From Pseudomonas bohemica (GTDB lineage: Bacteria; Pseudomonadota; Gammaproteobacteria; Pseudomonadales; Pseudomonadaceae), in contig NZ_NKHL01000113.1 of assembly GCF_002934685.1 (NCBI RefSeq), forward strand, positions 62,001 to 126,000: DNA of 64,000 nucleotides, written 5' to 3'. A program made the position numbers and the translations under genes. The notes beneath the pieces were generated by a model. The model searched no databases and was not told the DNA's origin. It saw only the letters and a list, made by a program, of their open reading frames with translations. Shown one piece after another: positions 33,512 through 44,572 of this stretch. How positions within the stretch are numbered: position 1 is the first letter of the stretch; each line of letters begins with the position of its first letter.

Positions 33512-34999
33512 TCAAATGCCCTGCAATTGATTGCGATAGTGCTGATAAACGGTTTGGTAAGCCGCGACGTGTTCGGCTACCGGCTGTGTTTCGCTGCTGG
33601 CGTCGAGGCTGACGCAACGCTCGCACAGCGCCTGCAGCGATTGGCCGTCACCTTCGGCACGGGCATGACACCAGGCTGCCTGAATCGCCGCGCCCAGGGC
33701 CGCGGCTTCACTGCCGGTGGTGCAGATGACCGGAGTATCCATGATGTCGGCAACGATCTGCCGCCATATCGGGCTTTTGGCGCCGCCGCCGATCAAGCGA
33801 ATGTTGTCACTCTTGATGCCGCTGTCACGCAGCAGGTCCAGGCCGTAGCGCAGGCCGAAAGTGGTGCCCTCGACTACCGCGCGGCACAAGTTGGCCTGAT
33901 TCAAGTTGGTGCTGTCCAGCCCCAGGATGCTGCCAGTGGCCTGGGGCAAGGCCGGCACCCGTTCGCCGTTGAGGAACGGCAGCATCAGCACTCCTTGCGC
34001 GCCGATCGGCGACGAGGCAATAGCGGCATTGAACGCGCCGATGTCAAGCGCGAACAGCTCGCGGATGGCGCTGGTGGCATTGGTCAGGTTCATGGTGCAG
34101 ATCAGCGGCAACCATCCCCCTGAAGACGAACAGAACGTCGCCACCGAAGGCTGGGCGCTGACGTTGCCTGCATCGGCGAACGCGTACACGGTGCCGGATG
34201 AGCCCAGACTCATGGTGATCGAGCCTGGCGCGATGTTGCCGGTGCCGATGGCGCCCATCATGTTGTCGCCGCCACCGCTGGAAACGACCGCGTCGGGGTT
34301 GATGCCCAGGCGCTCGGCAATCGCCGGAAGAATCTTGCCTACCGCCTCATGGGCTTCAAGCAAATTCGGTAGCGCGCTGACCAGCCGGCCGCTCGGGTCG
34401 ATGTGTTGCAGAATGTCCACATCCCACTCGCGGGTACGGACGTTGAAATAACCGGTGCCGGACGCGTCGCCGAATTCGCTGCAGCAACGGCCGGTCAGCC
34501 AATAATTGAGGAAGTCGTGGGGCAGCAGGATCTTGTCGATCCGGGCGAACAGATCGGGAAACTGCTCCTTGGTCCAGAGCAGCTTCGACACCGTGTAACC
34601 CGGTGCGATGGCAATACCCAACCGTTCCAGCGAACCCGCTTCGCCGCCCAGATACTCCAACAAGCGGTCGTTTTCAGGGGCCGATTCGGTGTCGCACCAG
34701 AGCTTGGCAGGGCGCAGCACATGGCCCAGTTGGTCGATCATCACCAGACCGTGCTGCTGGCCAGACACGCCAATGCCCTGAATCTCGGCGCCAGTGATTC
34801 CGGCCTGCGCAAGCGCCACCGCTGTGGCCTGCTCGAACGCAGTGAGCCACTCCTGCACATCCTGCTCGCGACGCCCATTGGCGCCGCTGATCATGTGATG
34901 CGCGCCGGAGCCTTCGCCCAGAACCTTGCCGCTGACGGCATCAAGCACAATCGCCTTGGTGCCTTGGGTGCCGCAATCGATGCCGAGAAACATGCTCAC
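33512..34999 (-). CDS. mtlY: Xylulokinase MtlY
   Basis: A 495-residue FGGY sugar kinase with F-L-G-I-D-C-G-T-Q-G-T-K at the N-terminus, G-V-S-G-Q-Q-H-G near residue 78, S-S-G-G-G-D-N-M-M-G and the C-terminal R-L-I-G-G-G-A-K-S-P-I-W ATP loop. It phosphorylates xylulose derived from arabitol. The ATG lies directly beside the mtlD stop (34999 against 35001), so translation is probably coupled. Confidence 0.94.
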   Translation of the reverse strand: MSMFLGIDCGTQGTKAIVLDAVSGKVLGEGSGAHHMISGANGRREQDVQEWLTAFEQATAVALAQAGITGAEIQGIGVSGQQHGLVMIDQLGHVLRPAKLWCDTESAPENDRLLEYLGGEAGSLERLGIAIAPGYTVSKLLWTKEQFPDLFARIDKILLPHDFLNYWLTGRCCSEFGDASGTGYFNVRTREWDVDILQHIDPSGRLVSALPNLLEAHEAVGKILPAIAERLGINPDAVVSSGGGDNMMGAIGTGNIAPGSITMSLGSSGTVYAFADAGNVSAQPSVATFCSSSGGWLPLICTMNLTNATSAIRELFALDIGAFNAAIASSPIGAQGVLMLPFLNGERVPALPQATGSILGLDSTNLNQANLCRAVVEGTTFGLRYGLDLLRDSGIKSDNIRLIGGGAKSPIWRQIVADIMDTPVICTTGSEAAALGAAIQAAWCHARAEGDGQSLQALCERCVSLDASSETQPVAEHVAAYQTVYQHYRNQLQGI

Positions 35000-35000
35000 C

Positions 35001-36512
35001 TCAGACTGTTTTGGCCAACAGGTTTTCCAGGGTTTTGCTGACGCCCAGCTGCTTCAGGCTGTTCAGATTCTTTTCGAACGAGGCGACGAACTCGGCGGAT
35101 TTGGGAATCGCCGCGCCGAAGATTTCCTCGACCTCCAGCAAACGCTGGGTGACCAGCACATCATCGGCTACAAGCGCCTTGCAGAAGTCGGCGCGCGGGT
35201 CGACGACCTTGTACGCGACGCCATTCTCGCCCTTGAAATCGCCGGTCGTGTTGCCTTGCAGGTACAGCGCCCAGGCGGCGACTACCAGCGAGGCACGATC
35301 CATGTTGCCTTTGTCCAGAATCAGCCGGTTGATGGTCGGCACGGTGAATTTCGGGAATTTCGACGAGCCATCGGAACACACACGCTCCAGCTGATCGGCA
35401 ATCGCCTGGTTAGAAAAACGGTCGATCAGTGTCTGCTTGTAATCGGTCAGGTCGATGCCCGGCACGGGCGCCAGTTGCGGCGTGACGTCCAGGTCCATGT
35501 AGGTGCGTATGTAATCGACGAACAGCGGGTCGTTCATGGTTTCGTGAACGAAGCGATAGCCCTTCAGCGCGCCGAGGTAAGTCAGCGCCAAATGGCTACC
35601 GTTGAGCAGCTTGATCTTCATTTCTTCGTAGGGCGTGACGTCGTCGGTGAATTGCACGCCGACCTTTTCCCAGGCGGGACGGCCATCGACGAACTTGTCC
35701 TCCAGGACCCACTGCACGAACGGCTCGCAGACCACCGGCCATGCGTCGTCGATGCCTTTCTCATCATGCAGTTGCAGGCGATGGGCGGTGCTGGTCATGG
35801 GCGTGATGCGGTCGACCATGGCGTTGGGAAAGCTCACGTGTTCAGCGATCCAGTCGTGCAGGTCGGCATCGCGCAGTCTGGCGAACGTCAGCAGCGCCTT
35901 GCGGGTGACCGCGCCGTTGTGCGGCAGGTTATCGCAGGACATCAGGGTGAAGGCAGGCGTGCCCTCGGCGCGGCGTTTGGCCAGGGCAGCGCACAGATAA
36001 CCGAATACGGTTTTCGGTGTGGCGGGGTGCTGCAGGTCATGCTGGATCTGCGGCAAGTGGCTCATGAACTCGCCGGTGCTGTCGTCGATGCAATAGCCGC
36101 CTTCGGTGATGGTCAGCGAGACGATGCGGATCTCGGGGCTGGCGAGCTTTTCTATCAGCGCCAGATCGTTGTCGGTGGACATCAGCATCTGGCTCATGGA
36201 GCCGATAATGCGGGTCTCGGTGTCCGGTGTGTCGCCCAGCTCGAACAGGGTGTAGAGAAAGTCCTGACCTCTCAAGGCTTCGAAGTTGTTGCGGTCTTCT
36301 TCGCGCAGGCTGACGCCGCAGATGGCCCAGTCCAGACCTTCTCCCTTGTTCATCAACGCATCGGTGTAGAACGCCTGGTGCGCACGATGGAAACCGCCGA
36401 CGCCGATGTGCGCAATACCCTGGCGGCGATCTTCAAGCGCGTAGGCGGGCAGCTCGATCTTGCTGTTTTCGAGGCTGCCCAGATTCAGCAGGTTCTGTTT
36501 GTTCAGTTTCAT
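35001..36512 (-). CDS. mtlD: Mannitol 2-dehydrogenase MtlD
   Basis: A 503-residue long-chain polyol dehydrogenase. The NAD site is G-V-G-G-F-H-R-A-H-Q-A near residue 38. The catalytic K-x4-N-x2-H motif is seen in K-I-K-L-L-N-G-S-H near residue 298. It oxidises mannitol to fructose and usually also arabitol to xylulose and sorbitol to fructose, which explains the two kinases that follow. About ten residues near the N-terminus (N-L-G-S-L-E-N-S-K) look like a small insertion relative to what I recall of the P. fluorescens enzyme. Confidence 0.95.
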   Translation of the reverse strand: MKLNKQNLLNLGSLENSKIELPAYALEDRRQGIAHIGVGGFHRAHQAFYTDALMNKGEGLDWAICGVSLREEDRNNFEALRGQDFLYTLFELGDTPDTETRIIGSMSQMLMSTDNDLALIEKLASPEIRIVSLTITEGGYCIDDSTGEFMSHLPQIQHDLQHPATPKTVFGYLCAALAKRRAEGTPAFTLMSCDNLPHNGAVTRKALLTFARLRDADLHDWIAEHVSFPNAMVDRITPMTSTAHRLQLHDEKGIDDAWPVVCEPFVQWVLEDKFVDGRPAWEKVGVQFTDDVTPYEEMKIKLLNGSHLALTYLGALKGYRFVHETMNDPLFVDYIRTYMDLDVTPQLAPVPGIDLTDYKQTLIDRFSNQAIADQLERVCSDGSSKFPKFTVPTINRLILDKGNMDRASLVVAAWALYLQGNTTGDFKGENGVAYKVVDPRADFCKALVADDVLVTQRLLEVEEIFGAAIPKSAEFVASFEKNLNSLKQLGVSKTLENLLAKTV

Positions 36513-36545
36513 GACTACGTTCCCGATTATGTGAAGGCTGCCGAT

Positions 36546-37649
<1,104 letters not shown>

Positions 37650-37710
37650 AGTGGGCTCCAGTTTTATTCTTCAAGAATGGCTGTAGATGATCGCTGGACC
37701 TCTAAACTCG

Positions 37711-37798
37711 CTGTAGGCGCGCGCTTGCCCGCGATGGCTGCGCGCCAGGCGATGAAACCGGCGCTGAGCACGGCAATCGCCGGCGCGCGCTCCTACAG
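37711..37798. repeat. REP palindrome pair inside the mtl operon
   Basis: The left arm CTGTAGGCGCGCGCTTGCCC (then GCGAT, 37711-37735) and the inverse arm ATCGCCGGCGCGCGCTCCTA (then CAG, 37776-37798) belong to the same family as the element at 1529. Its place between mtlG and mtlK could lower downstream expression or protect the mtlEFG messenger. Confidence 0.88.
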
Positions 37799-37820
37799 GC
37801 TGGAAGTCGCTTCGCTCGAT

Positions 37821-38654
<834 letters not shown>

Positions 38655-38664
38655 GACCTTGCCC

Positions 38665-39600
38665 TCAAGATTTGTCGGTGAGGTTTTTGCCGATCATCCG
38701 GACCAGGATGATCGCGGCAATATTGGCAATGACCACGGCAATCAATCCGCCTGCCGATGCCATGCCCACGTCGAACTGCAACAGCGCCTGGTTGTAGATC
38801 AGATACGCAAGGTTGGTCGAAGCGAAGCCTGGGCCGCCGTTGGTGGTGGTGAAGATTTCGGCGAATACCGACAGCAGGAAGATGGTTTCGATCATCACCA
38901 CCACCGCGATAGGACGTGCCAGGTGGGGCAGGGTCAGGTGCCAGAAGATCGCGATGGGGCCGGCGCCGTCCAGACGCGCGGCTTCTTTCTGTTCCTGGTC
39001 CAGCGACTGCATGGCGGTCATCAGAATCAGGATCGCGAACGGCAGCCATTGCCAGGAAACGATGATGATGATCGACAGCATCGGGTAATTGGCCAGCCAG
39101 TCGATGGGCTGGGCGCCGAACAGTTTCCACACCGAGGCGAGGATCCCGGACACCGGATGGAAAAGCAGGTTCTTCCAGATCAGCGCACTCACGGTGGGCA
39201 TGATAAAGAACGGCGAAATCAGTAAGACGCGGACGATACCGCGACCGAGGAATTCACTGGCTTCCAGCAGGGCGGAAATCAATACACCCAGGATCACGCT
39301 GATGGCCAGCACGCTGCCGACCAGTAACAGGGTATTCATGGCGCCGGGGAAGAAGCCCGAGTCGGTGACGAAGTATTCGAAGTTCTCAAGGCCAACGAAT
39401 TCGTTCTCGCCCGGATTGAGCAGGTTGTAGCGAATCAGCGAGAAATAGATGGTCATGCCCAGCGGGACGACCATCCAGACCAGCAACAACAGCACCGAAG
39501 GGCTGACCAGAAACCAGCCGGGCTTGGTGACACTGCCTTTCTTCTGATGGTCGTTATCGTCGGCCGAAGCCGCACGAGGGGTAATGGTTGAGGTGTTCAT
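38665..39600 (-). CDS. mtlF: Polyol ABC transporter permease MtlF
   Basis: The 311-residue MalF-type permease starts at M-N-T-S-T-I-T (ATG 39600, CGGAG upstream). About six membrane helices follow a polar N-terminal tail. The EAA loop is K-E-A-A-R-L-D-G-A-G-P-I-A near residue 210. An in-frame ATG at 39621 would add seven residues and is less well supported. Confidence 0.94.
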   Translation of the reverse strand: MNTSTITPRAASADDNDHQKKGSVTKPGWFLVSPSVLLLLVWMVVPLGMTIYFSLIRYNLLNPGENEFVGLENFEYFVTDSGFFPGAMNTLLLVGSVLAISVILGVLISALLEASEFLGRGIVRVLLISPFFIMPTVSALIWKNLLFHPVSGILASVWKLFGAQPIDWLANYPMLSIIIIVSWQWLPFAILILMTAMQSLDQEQKEAARLDGAGPIAIFWHLTLPHLARPIAVVVMIETIFLLSVFAEIFTTTNGGPGFASTNLAYLIYNQALLQFDVGMASAGGLIAVVIANIAAIILVRMIGKNLTDKS

Positions 39601-39678
39601 GATGACTCCGAACCGGGGCAAGAGCGTAAGCGGGGCAGCAGCGGCGGGGAGCCGTCTGCTGCCTTAAAACGAACGGGA

Positions 39679-41004
39679 TCAACCCTTTTTCGGGTAACCC
39701 GCACGCTTCATGTCGCGCACGGTTGCGCTTTGCGCCTGAGTCAGTGCTGCATCGACCGTGGTAGAGCCGACCAGGGCTGCAGAGAACTGCTGACCCACGT
39801 TGGTGCCGATCTGCTGGAACTCAGGGATGGTCACCAACTGGATGCCCACGTAAGGCACTGGCTTGAGGGTCGGCGCCTTGGGCGTAACGGCCTTGAGCGA
39901 TTCCAGGGTGATGTTGGCAAACGGCGCTGCCTTCTTGTACTCGTCGGTGTAGGTCGAGGCGCGAGTGCCAGGCGGTACGTTGGACACCCCATCAGTCTTG
40001 GCGACCAGGGCGGCGTACTCCTTGGAGGTCGCCCACTCGGTGAAGGCGCGAGCGTCCTTGTCGTTCTTGGCGCTGGTCGGAATCGCCAAAGCCCACGAAT
40101 ACAGCCACGCCGAACCTTTATCAGTGACTTCGTGCGGAGCGTAAGTGAAGCCTACGCTGTCGGCGACTTTGCTCTGAGACTTGTCTGTGACGAAGGAACC
40201 GGCGACGCTGGCGTCAACCCAGATGGCGCACTTGCCGCTGTTGAACAGCGCCAGGTTTTCGTTGAAGCCGTTGCTAGATGCGCCGGGAGGGCCGTCTTTT
40301 TTCATCACGTTGACGTAGAAGTTCAGCGCATCCTTCCATTCTGGCTGGTCGAACTGTGGTTTCCACTGTTCGTCGAACCAGCGCGCGCCGAAGGAGTTGG
40401 CCACGGTGCTGATCAGCGCCATGTTCTCACCCCAGCCGGCCTTGCCGCGCAGGCAAATGCCGTACTGTTCTTTGGATTTGTCGGTGAGTTTGTCGGCAAA
40501 TTCGGAGATCTGGGTCCAGGTCGGACGCTCCGGCATGGTCAGCCCGGCGGCCTGGAACAGGTCCTTGCGATAATAGGTGATCGAGCTTTCGGCGTAGAAA
40601 GGCAGGGCGAACAGCTTGCCATCGACCGACAGGCCATCACGCACCGAAGGGAACACGTCGTCCAGCGCGTAGGACGCTGGCAGGTTGTCCATTTCTTTCA
40701 GCCAGCCCTTGGCGCCCCAGAGTGAGGCTTCGTACATGCCGATGGTCAGCACATCGAACTGACCGCCCTTGGTGGCGATGTCCGTGGTCAGGCGCTGGCG
40801 CAGGACGTTCTCTTCCAGGACGACCCACTTGAGTTTGATATCGGGATGCTGTTCTTCGAAGGTCTTGGACAGCCGCTGCATGCGGATCATGTCGCTGTTG
40901 TTGACGGTGGCGATGGTCACGTCGCCTGCACTGGCGCTGTTGCAGAGGGTCAGGGTGAGGGTCAGACAGGTTCCAGCAAGGAGAACTTTTGCAGAGGTCT
41001 TCAT
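39679..41004 (-). CDS. mtlE: Polyol ABC transporter periplasmic binding protein MtlE
   Basis: The 441-residue precursor has a signal peptide ending S-A-S-A (about residue 27) and then an extracellular solute-binding protein type 1 fold. Visible pieces include L-T-I-G-M-Y-E-A near residue 85 and P-F-Y-A-E-S-S-I-T-Y-Y-R-K-D-L-F near 125, the sugar-binder pattern. It delivers mannitol, arabitol or glucitol to MtlFG. ATG 41004 follows AGGAG. It is the first gene of the operon; the promoter and a candidate MtlR site lie upstream. Confidence 0.95.
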   Translation of the reverse strand: MKTSAKVLLAGTCLTLTLTLCNSASAGDVTIATVNNSDMIRMQRLSKTFEEQHPDIKLKWVVLEENVLRQRLTTDIATKGGQFDVLTIGMYEASLWGAKGWLKEMDNLPASYALDDVFPSVRDGLSVDGKLFALPFYAESSITYYRKDLFQAAGLTMPERPTWTQISEFADKLTDKSKEQYGICLRGKAGWGENMALISTVANSFGARWFDEQWKPQFDQPEWKDALNFYVNVMKKDGPPGASSNGFNENLALFNSGKCAIWVDASVAGSFVTDKSQSKVADSVGFTYAPHEVTDKGSAWLYSWALAIPTSAKNDKDARAFTEWATSKEYAALVAKTDGVSNVPPGTRASTYTDEYKKAAPFANITLESLKAVTPKAPTLKPVPYVGIQLVTIPEFQQIGTNVGQQFSAALVGSTTVDAALTQAQSATVRDMKRAGYPKKG

Positions 41005-41089
41005 TTATCACTCCTCTTCTTCGCCGGGGGGCGACAGAAGCTTGGTTATTGTTTTTGTTCCTTCCAAAGACCAGGAAGAATGTCAGTTG

Positions 41090-41118
41090 ATTACAACGGT
41101 CCGCACCGGCGATGACAA
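41090..41118 (-). promoter_or_regulatory. Sigma-70 promoter of the mtlE operon
   Basis: On the minus strand TTGTCA (41118-41113), a 17-base spacer and TGTAAT (41095-41090) lie about 86-114 bases before mtlE. They are close to the -35/-10 consensus. Confidence 0.6.
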
Positions 41119-41131
41119 ATCCTGCGGCACA

Positions 41132-41154
41132 CTTGAACTGATACTTTCTTGCAC
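41132..41154 (-). promoter_or_regulatory. Direct repeat, candidate MtlR operator
   Basis: GTGCAAG (41154-41148) and GTTCAAG (41138-41132) are tandem half sites 16 bases apart on the minus strand. They end 13 bases before the -35 box, a position that suits an AraC-family activator. Confidence 0.5.
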
Positions 41155-41244
41155 TCGGAGTTCAGCTGGCGACGCACCAAAACTGCGTTCCGGCAGGCTG
41201 CGGCGCAGTTCCAGCGTAGTAGATGGAAGCGGGGAGGGGGCGAA

Positions 41245-42150
41245 TCAGTACAGGTTTTGTTCGGTCAGGCGCTGTACGGCCAGACGCCGATAGTGAGAGG
41301 GCGTCATGCCTTTGAGCTTTTGAAAGCGCCGGTTGAAGTTGGAAATGTTATTGAAACCGGACTCGAAACAGACATCCGTCACGGGCTTGTCACCATCGGC
41401 CAGCAACTCGCAGGACTTGCTGATGCGCAGACGATTGACGAACTCGACGAAGCAGCGCCCGGTGGCCTGCTTGAACACGCGCGAAAAATACGTGGGTTTC
41501 ATGCCCAGGTAATCGGCCACTTCCTCCAGCGGCAGTTCCCGCGCGTAGTGAGTGAAGATATAGTCCACCGCCTTGTTGGTACGTTCGACCGCATGATCGT
41601 CCGACAGCTGCGACGCCGTCGTCCCCGACAACAGTTGGTAATCATCGCTGGCCGCCAGCAGCTCGAACAGAATGAAAAAATGCCCGAGGCGGGTCATACC
41701 GCTGGAATCGGCAATCTTCTGCATCAGCTTCATGGCCTGGCGGATGGTGCGCTTACAGCGAAACTCGATGCCGTATTGCGCCCGCTCCAGCAGCGGGGCC
41801 AAGCTCTTCAGCTCGGCGAACACCTGGTTGCCGCTTTCCAACAGCTCCTCGGTGAAATTCACCAACATGTCGCGCTTGGGCACGACCTCGTCTTCCTCGA
41901 CCTGGCTGATCCAGTTATGCGGCAGGTTGGGGCCAGTGAGGAACAACGTGCCCGGATAGAAGTTACCGATGTAATCACCGACGAACACCTTGCCGGAACT
42001 GGCGACGATCAGGTGCAGCTCGTATTCCTTGTGGAAATGCCAGCGCACCAGCGGGCAGGGAAAGCCATGTTCGCGGTAGATGATCGACAGACCGTTGTGA
42101 TCGTCCATCAACTCGTAGGAGGGGTCGGTGCCTTTTATTGTTTTGATCAT
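41245..42150 (-). CDS. mtlR: AraC-family activator MtlR
   Basis: A 301-residue regulator with an N-terminal cupin-like sensing domain (W-H-F-H-K-E-Y-E-L-H near residue 40) and two C-terminal helix-turn-helix motifs (about 195-295, with L-P-L-E-E-V-A-D-Y-L-G and F-E-S-G-F-N-N-I-S-N-F-N-R-R-F). In P. fluorescens MtlR activates mtlEFGKDYZ in response to mannitol. It lies directly upstream of the operon on the same strand, 240 bases before mtlE. Confidence 0.94.
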   Translation of the reverse strand: MIKTIKGTDPSYELMDDHNGLSIIYREHGFPCPLVRWHFHKEYELHLIVASSGKVFVGDYIGNFYPGTLFLTGPNLPHNWISQVEEDEVVPKRDMLVNFTEELLESGNQVFAELKSLAPLLERAQYGIEFRCKRTIRQAMKLMQKIADSSGMTRLGHFFILFELLAASDDYQLLSGTTASQLSDDHAVERTNKAVDYIFTHYARELPLEEVADYLGMKPTYFSRVFKQATGRCFVEFVNRLRISKSCELLADGDKPVTDVCFESGFNNISNFNRRFQKLKGMTPSHYRRLAVQRLTEQNLY

Positions 42151-42263
42151 GCTGTTGCCGGGTTTGGAGAGTGGCGTGAGGGGTAATGTGCACTATTTTT
42201 CGGCGGTGTTACATCGGCTCGGACAAAATCGACGTCACTCACTGGTGGTTGAACGAAGCCATC

Positions 42264-42430
42264 ATGAAATTACTCGTGGTTCTGCACAACGATCCTGATT
42301 GGGCCTATGGTGTGACAGCCCTGCCAGCCTGCGTGAGTTCCTTGACGCTCGCGTCAAAATCGATCAGCGCTACAGTTGCCGGTCGGGATTGCTGGCCACT
42401 GCGGCATTGCGCAGCTGCATGAATAGCGTT
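42264..42430 (+). pseudogene. hicB: Remnant of a HicB-like antitoxin gene
   Basis: ATG 42264 begins M-K-L-L-V-V-L-H-N-D-P-D-W-A-Y-G-V-T, the N-terminus of HicB/UPF0150 proteins, continuing to A-L-P-A-C-V-S-S. In another frame from 42338 the DNA reads F-L-D-A-R-V-K-I-D-Q-R-Y-S-C-R-S-G-L-L-A, then T-A-A-L, which matches the HicB C-terminal DNA-binding end (L-x-R-I-D-E-R-V...R-S-G-F-L-A-x-A-A-L). The middle, about 80 codons, is missing and the two parts are out of frame. No hicA toxin is next to it. It lies just before cobF. Confidence 0.75.
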
Positions 42431-42459
42431 GGCAACGCTTTTGTTGAAGAATCGTTCTC

Positions 42460-43221
42460 ATGAAAAAAATCCTTGTCATCGGCATCGGCGCCGGCAATCC
42501 CGAACAGATCACGGTCCAGGCAATCAAGGCGTTGAACCGCGCGAAGGTGTTTTTCATCCTCGACAAGGGGTACGCCGATGATGATCTGCTGCGCTTGCGT
42601 CGGGAGATTTGTGAACGTTATATCGAGGGCGAGGATTACCGCTTGGTGCAGGTAAGCGATCCCCGACGCGAAGACGATCCGCAGTCATATCAGAGCGGCA
42701 TCGAGCACTGGCACGAGCAGCGTGCGGTGTTGTTCGAGCAACTGATAGCCAATGAGGTGCGGGACGGTGAGGCAGGCGGGTTCCTGGTCTGGGGCGATCC
42801 GGCGCTGTATGACAGTACGCTGCGCATTCTCGATCGCGTATTGGCGCGGGAGCGGGAGGTATTCGAGTATGAGGTCATTCCGGGTATCACCAGCGTGCAG
42901 GCGTTGGTGGCGCAGCATCGTATTGCGTTAAATCGCATTGGCGAGCCGATTCAGATTACGACGGGGCGACGCCTGGCGCTGGAGCAGGGTGCGGATATCG
43001 AGAATGTGGTGGTGATGCTCGACGCTCATTGCACGTTCGACCGGTTCGCTGAGCAGGATTTGTATATTTACTGGGGAGCCTATCTGGGCACGGCTGACGA
43101 GATCCTGATTTCAGGACCTTTGAAGGAAGTCAGCGAGCGAATCAAACGAGCTCGTGAGGCGGCGCGGGCGCAGAAGGGCTGGGTCATGGATACCTATCTG
43201 TTGCGTCGTGCTGTGGGTTGA
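42460..43221 (+). CDS. cobF: Precorrin-6A synthase (deacetylating) CobF
   Basis: A 253-residue SAM-dependent methylase of the cobalamin pathway, beginning M-K-K-I-L-V-I-G-I-G-A-G-N-P-E-Q-I-T. It has V-I-P-G-I-T-S-V-Q-A-L near residue 145 and a late Y-W-G-A-Y-L-G. CobF methylates precorrin-5 at C1 with loss of acetate in aerobic B12 synthesis. It stands alone here, away from other cob genes, which is common in Pseudomonas. No cobalamin riboswitch is seen upstream. Confidence 0.94.
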   Translation: MKKILVIGIGAGNPEQITVQAIKALNRAKVFFILDKGYADDDLLRLRREICERYIEGEDYRLVQVSDPRREDDPQSYQSGIEHWHEQRAVLFEQLIANEVRDGEAGGFLVWGDPALYDSTLRILDRVLAREREVFEYEVIPGITSVQALVAQHRIALNRIGEPIQITTGRRLALEQGADIENVVVMLDAHCTFDRFAEQDLYIYWGAYLGTADEILISGPLKEVSERIKRAREAARAQKGWVMDTYLLRRAVG

Positions 43222-43279
43222 GGGCTCTTGGAGGGCAACGGTATACCCTCAATCCGATAGCCCAAATCCTCAAAACAAC

Positions 43280-44572
43280 TCAAGCATTCCTGTTCTTGGC
43301 CTCGATCCACTGGGACATGTACTGCGTGCTCTTGTGCTGATGATGACGAAGCATCGCCCCGGTAAAATTCGCTGCCCGATGAGCTGGCAAATCAGCAAGC
43401 AACTCACGAATGCGCCCAATCAGCGTCGCGCAATGCTGCTCATGGCTGAACCGCGCTCGCAGCACCTTCCAGCCCGCAGACTGCGCCGCTTTCCACAGCG
43501 CCTGATCCTCATAAAGCCGCACCGCAGCGTCCGCCAATCCTTGTGCATCACTGGCAATGGCACCGGGAAACGGCAGATCACCGTGCATGGCTTCAGCGCC
43601 GACAGGCGTGGTCACCGTCGGCGTGCCGCAGGCCATCGCATCCATCACTTTGCCCTTGATCCCTGCACCGAAACGCAGCGGCGCCAATGAAACCCGGGCA
43701 CGCGACATCACTTCAAACGCATCCTCAGCCCAGTCCATGATATGAAAGCCCTGAACCGGTTTGTGTAGCGCCGTCGCCTTGGGCGGGGTATAGGCGCCGT
43801 AGACGTGCAACTGCGCGTCAGGCAACTGTTGGCGAATCATCGGCCACAGGGTGTTTTTCAGCCACAGCACCGCATCCCAGTTCGGCGCGTGCCGAAAGTT
43901 GCCAATGGTCAGGAAATGCGCACGTTCGTCGAAGGCTTTTGCGCTGTCAGGAATGTCGCGCAGCATCAACGGGCACCAATGCTGCAGCGTATCGGGCACT
44001 CGGAAGTACCGAGTCAGGAACTCGATTTCGACGTCTGACACCACCAGGCTCAGATCACAGCGATAGAACGACGCCACCTCTCGCTGAGCGAGATCCGTCA
44101 CCGCCATGCGCTTGAACAACGTCGCCTCGGGAGCCGCGAACAGCGCGTCGTAGCACTCGCTGCCCTCCTTGAGCATATCTTTGAGGAGTTGGTGCCGGCT
44201 GTGCCGCAGGCTCTGCAGATCGCAGGATTCCAGCACCCGCAGCGCATGTGGGGCATGTTTCTCCACGCGCCAGCCAAATTGTTCTTCCATCAGGAATTGA
44301 TCGAACAGCACCACATCAGGTCGCAACTCACTGATGAAAGTGTCGAAACTGTTGCTGTTCAGCTCGATGGCCACTTCGCTGATGCCCAGCACCTTGAGGT
44401 CGGCCCGGCGTTCGCCTTCACTGGCGGCGCTGGCGAAGGTGATCTGCCAGCCCTGTTCGAGAAAACAGTCGATCAATTGCATGATGTGGCCGCTGGCCGC
44501 CGATGACCGGGGCTCCGGCCACACATAACCGATGATCAGAACATGAACGTGACGCGCCGCTTCACTTGCCAA
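43280..44572 (-). CDS. Glycosyltransferase, GT4-like
   Basis: About 430 residues from TTG 44572; ATG 44623 or GTG 44593 would overlap the upstream receiver gene by up to 62 bases and none has a good ribosome-binding site, so the start is uncertain. The early H-V-L-I-I-G-Y-V-W-P-E-P-R-S-S-A-A-S-G pattern and the C-terminal G-A-G-I-K-G-K-V-M-D-A-M-A-C-G-T-P-T-V-T-T motif mark a GT-B glycosyltransferase with its nucleotide-sugar site. The acceptor is unknown. It converges with cobF. Confidence 0.82.
   Translation of the reverse strand: MASEAARHVHVLIIGYVWPEPRSSAASGHIMQLIDCFLEQGWQITFASAASEGERRADLKVLGISEVAIELNSNSFDTFISELRPDVVLFDQFLMEEQFGWRVEKHAPHALRVLESCDLQSLRHSRHQLLKDMLKEGSECYDALFAAPEATLFKRMAVTDLAQREVASFYRCDLSLVVSDVEIEFLTRYFRVPDTLQHWCPLMLRDIPDSAKAFDERAHFLTIGNFRHAPNWDAVLWLKNTLWPMIRQQLPDAQLHVYGAYTPPKATALHKPVQGFHIMDWAEDAFEVMSRARVSLAPLRFGAGIKGKVMDAMACGTPTVTTPVGAEAMHGDLPFPGAIASDAQGLADAAVRLYEDQALWKAAQSAGWKVLRARFSHEQHCATLIGRIRELLADLPAHRAANFTGAMLRHHQHKSTQYMSQWIEAKNRNA

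Noticed and set aside
43154..43690. 178-codon plus-strand frame past cobF
   Set aside because: It overlaps the end of cobF and lies opposite the glycosyltransferase C-terminus, which carries the family motif.
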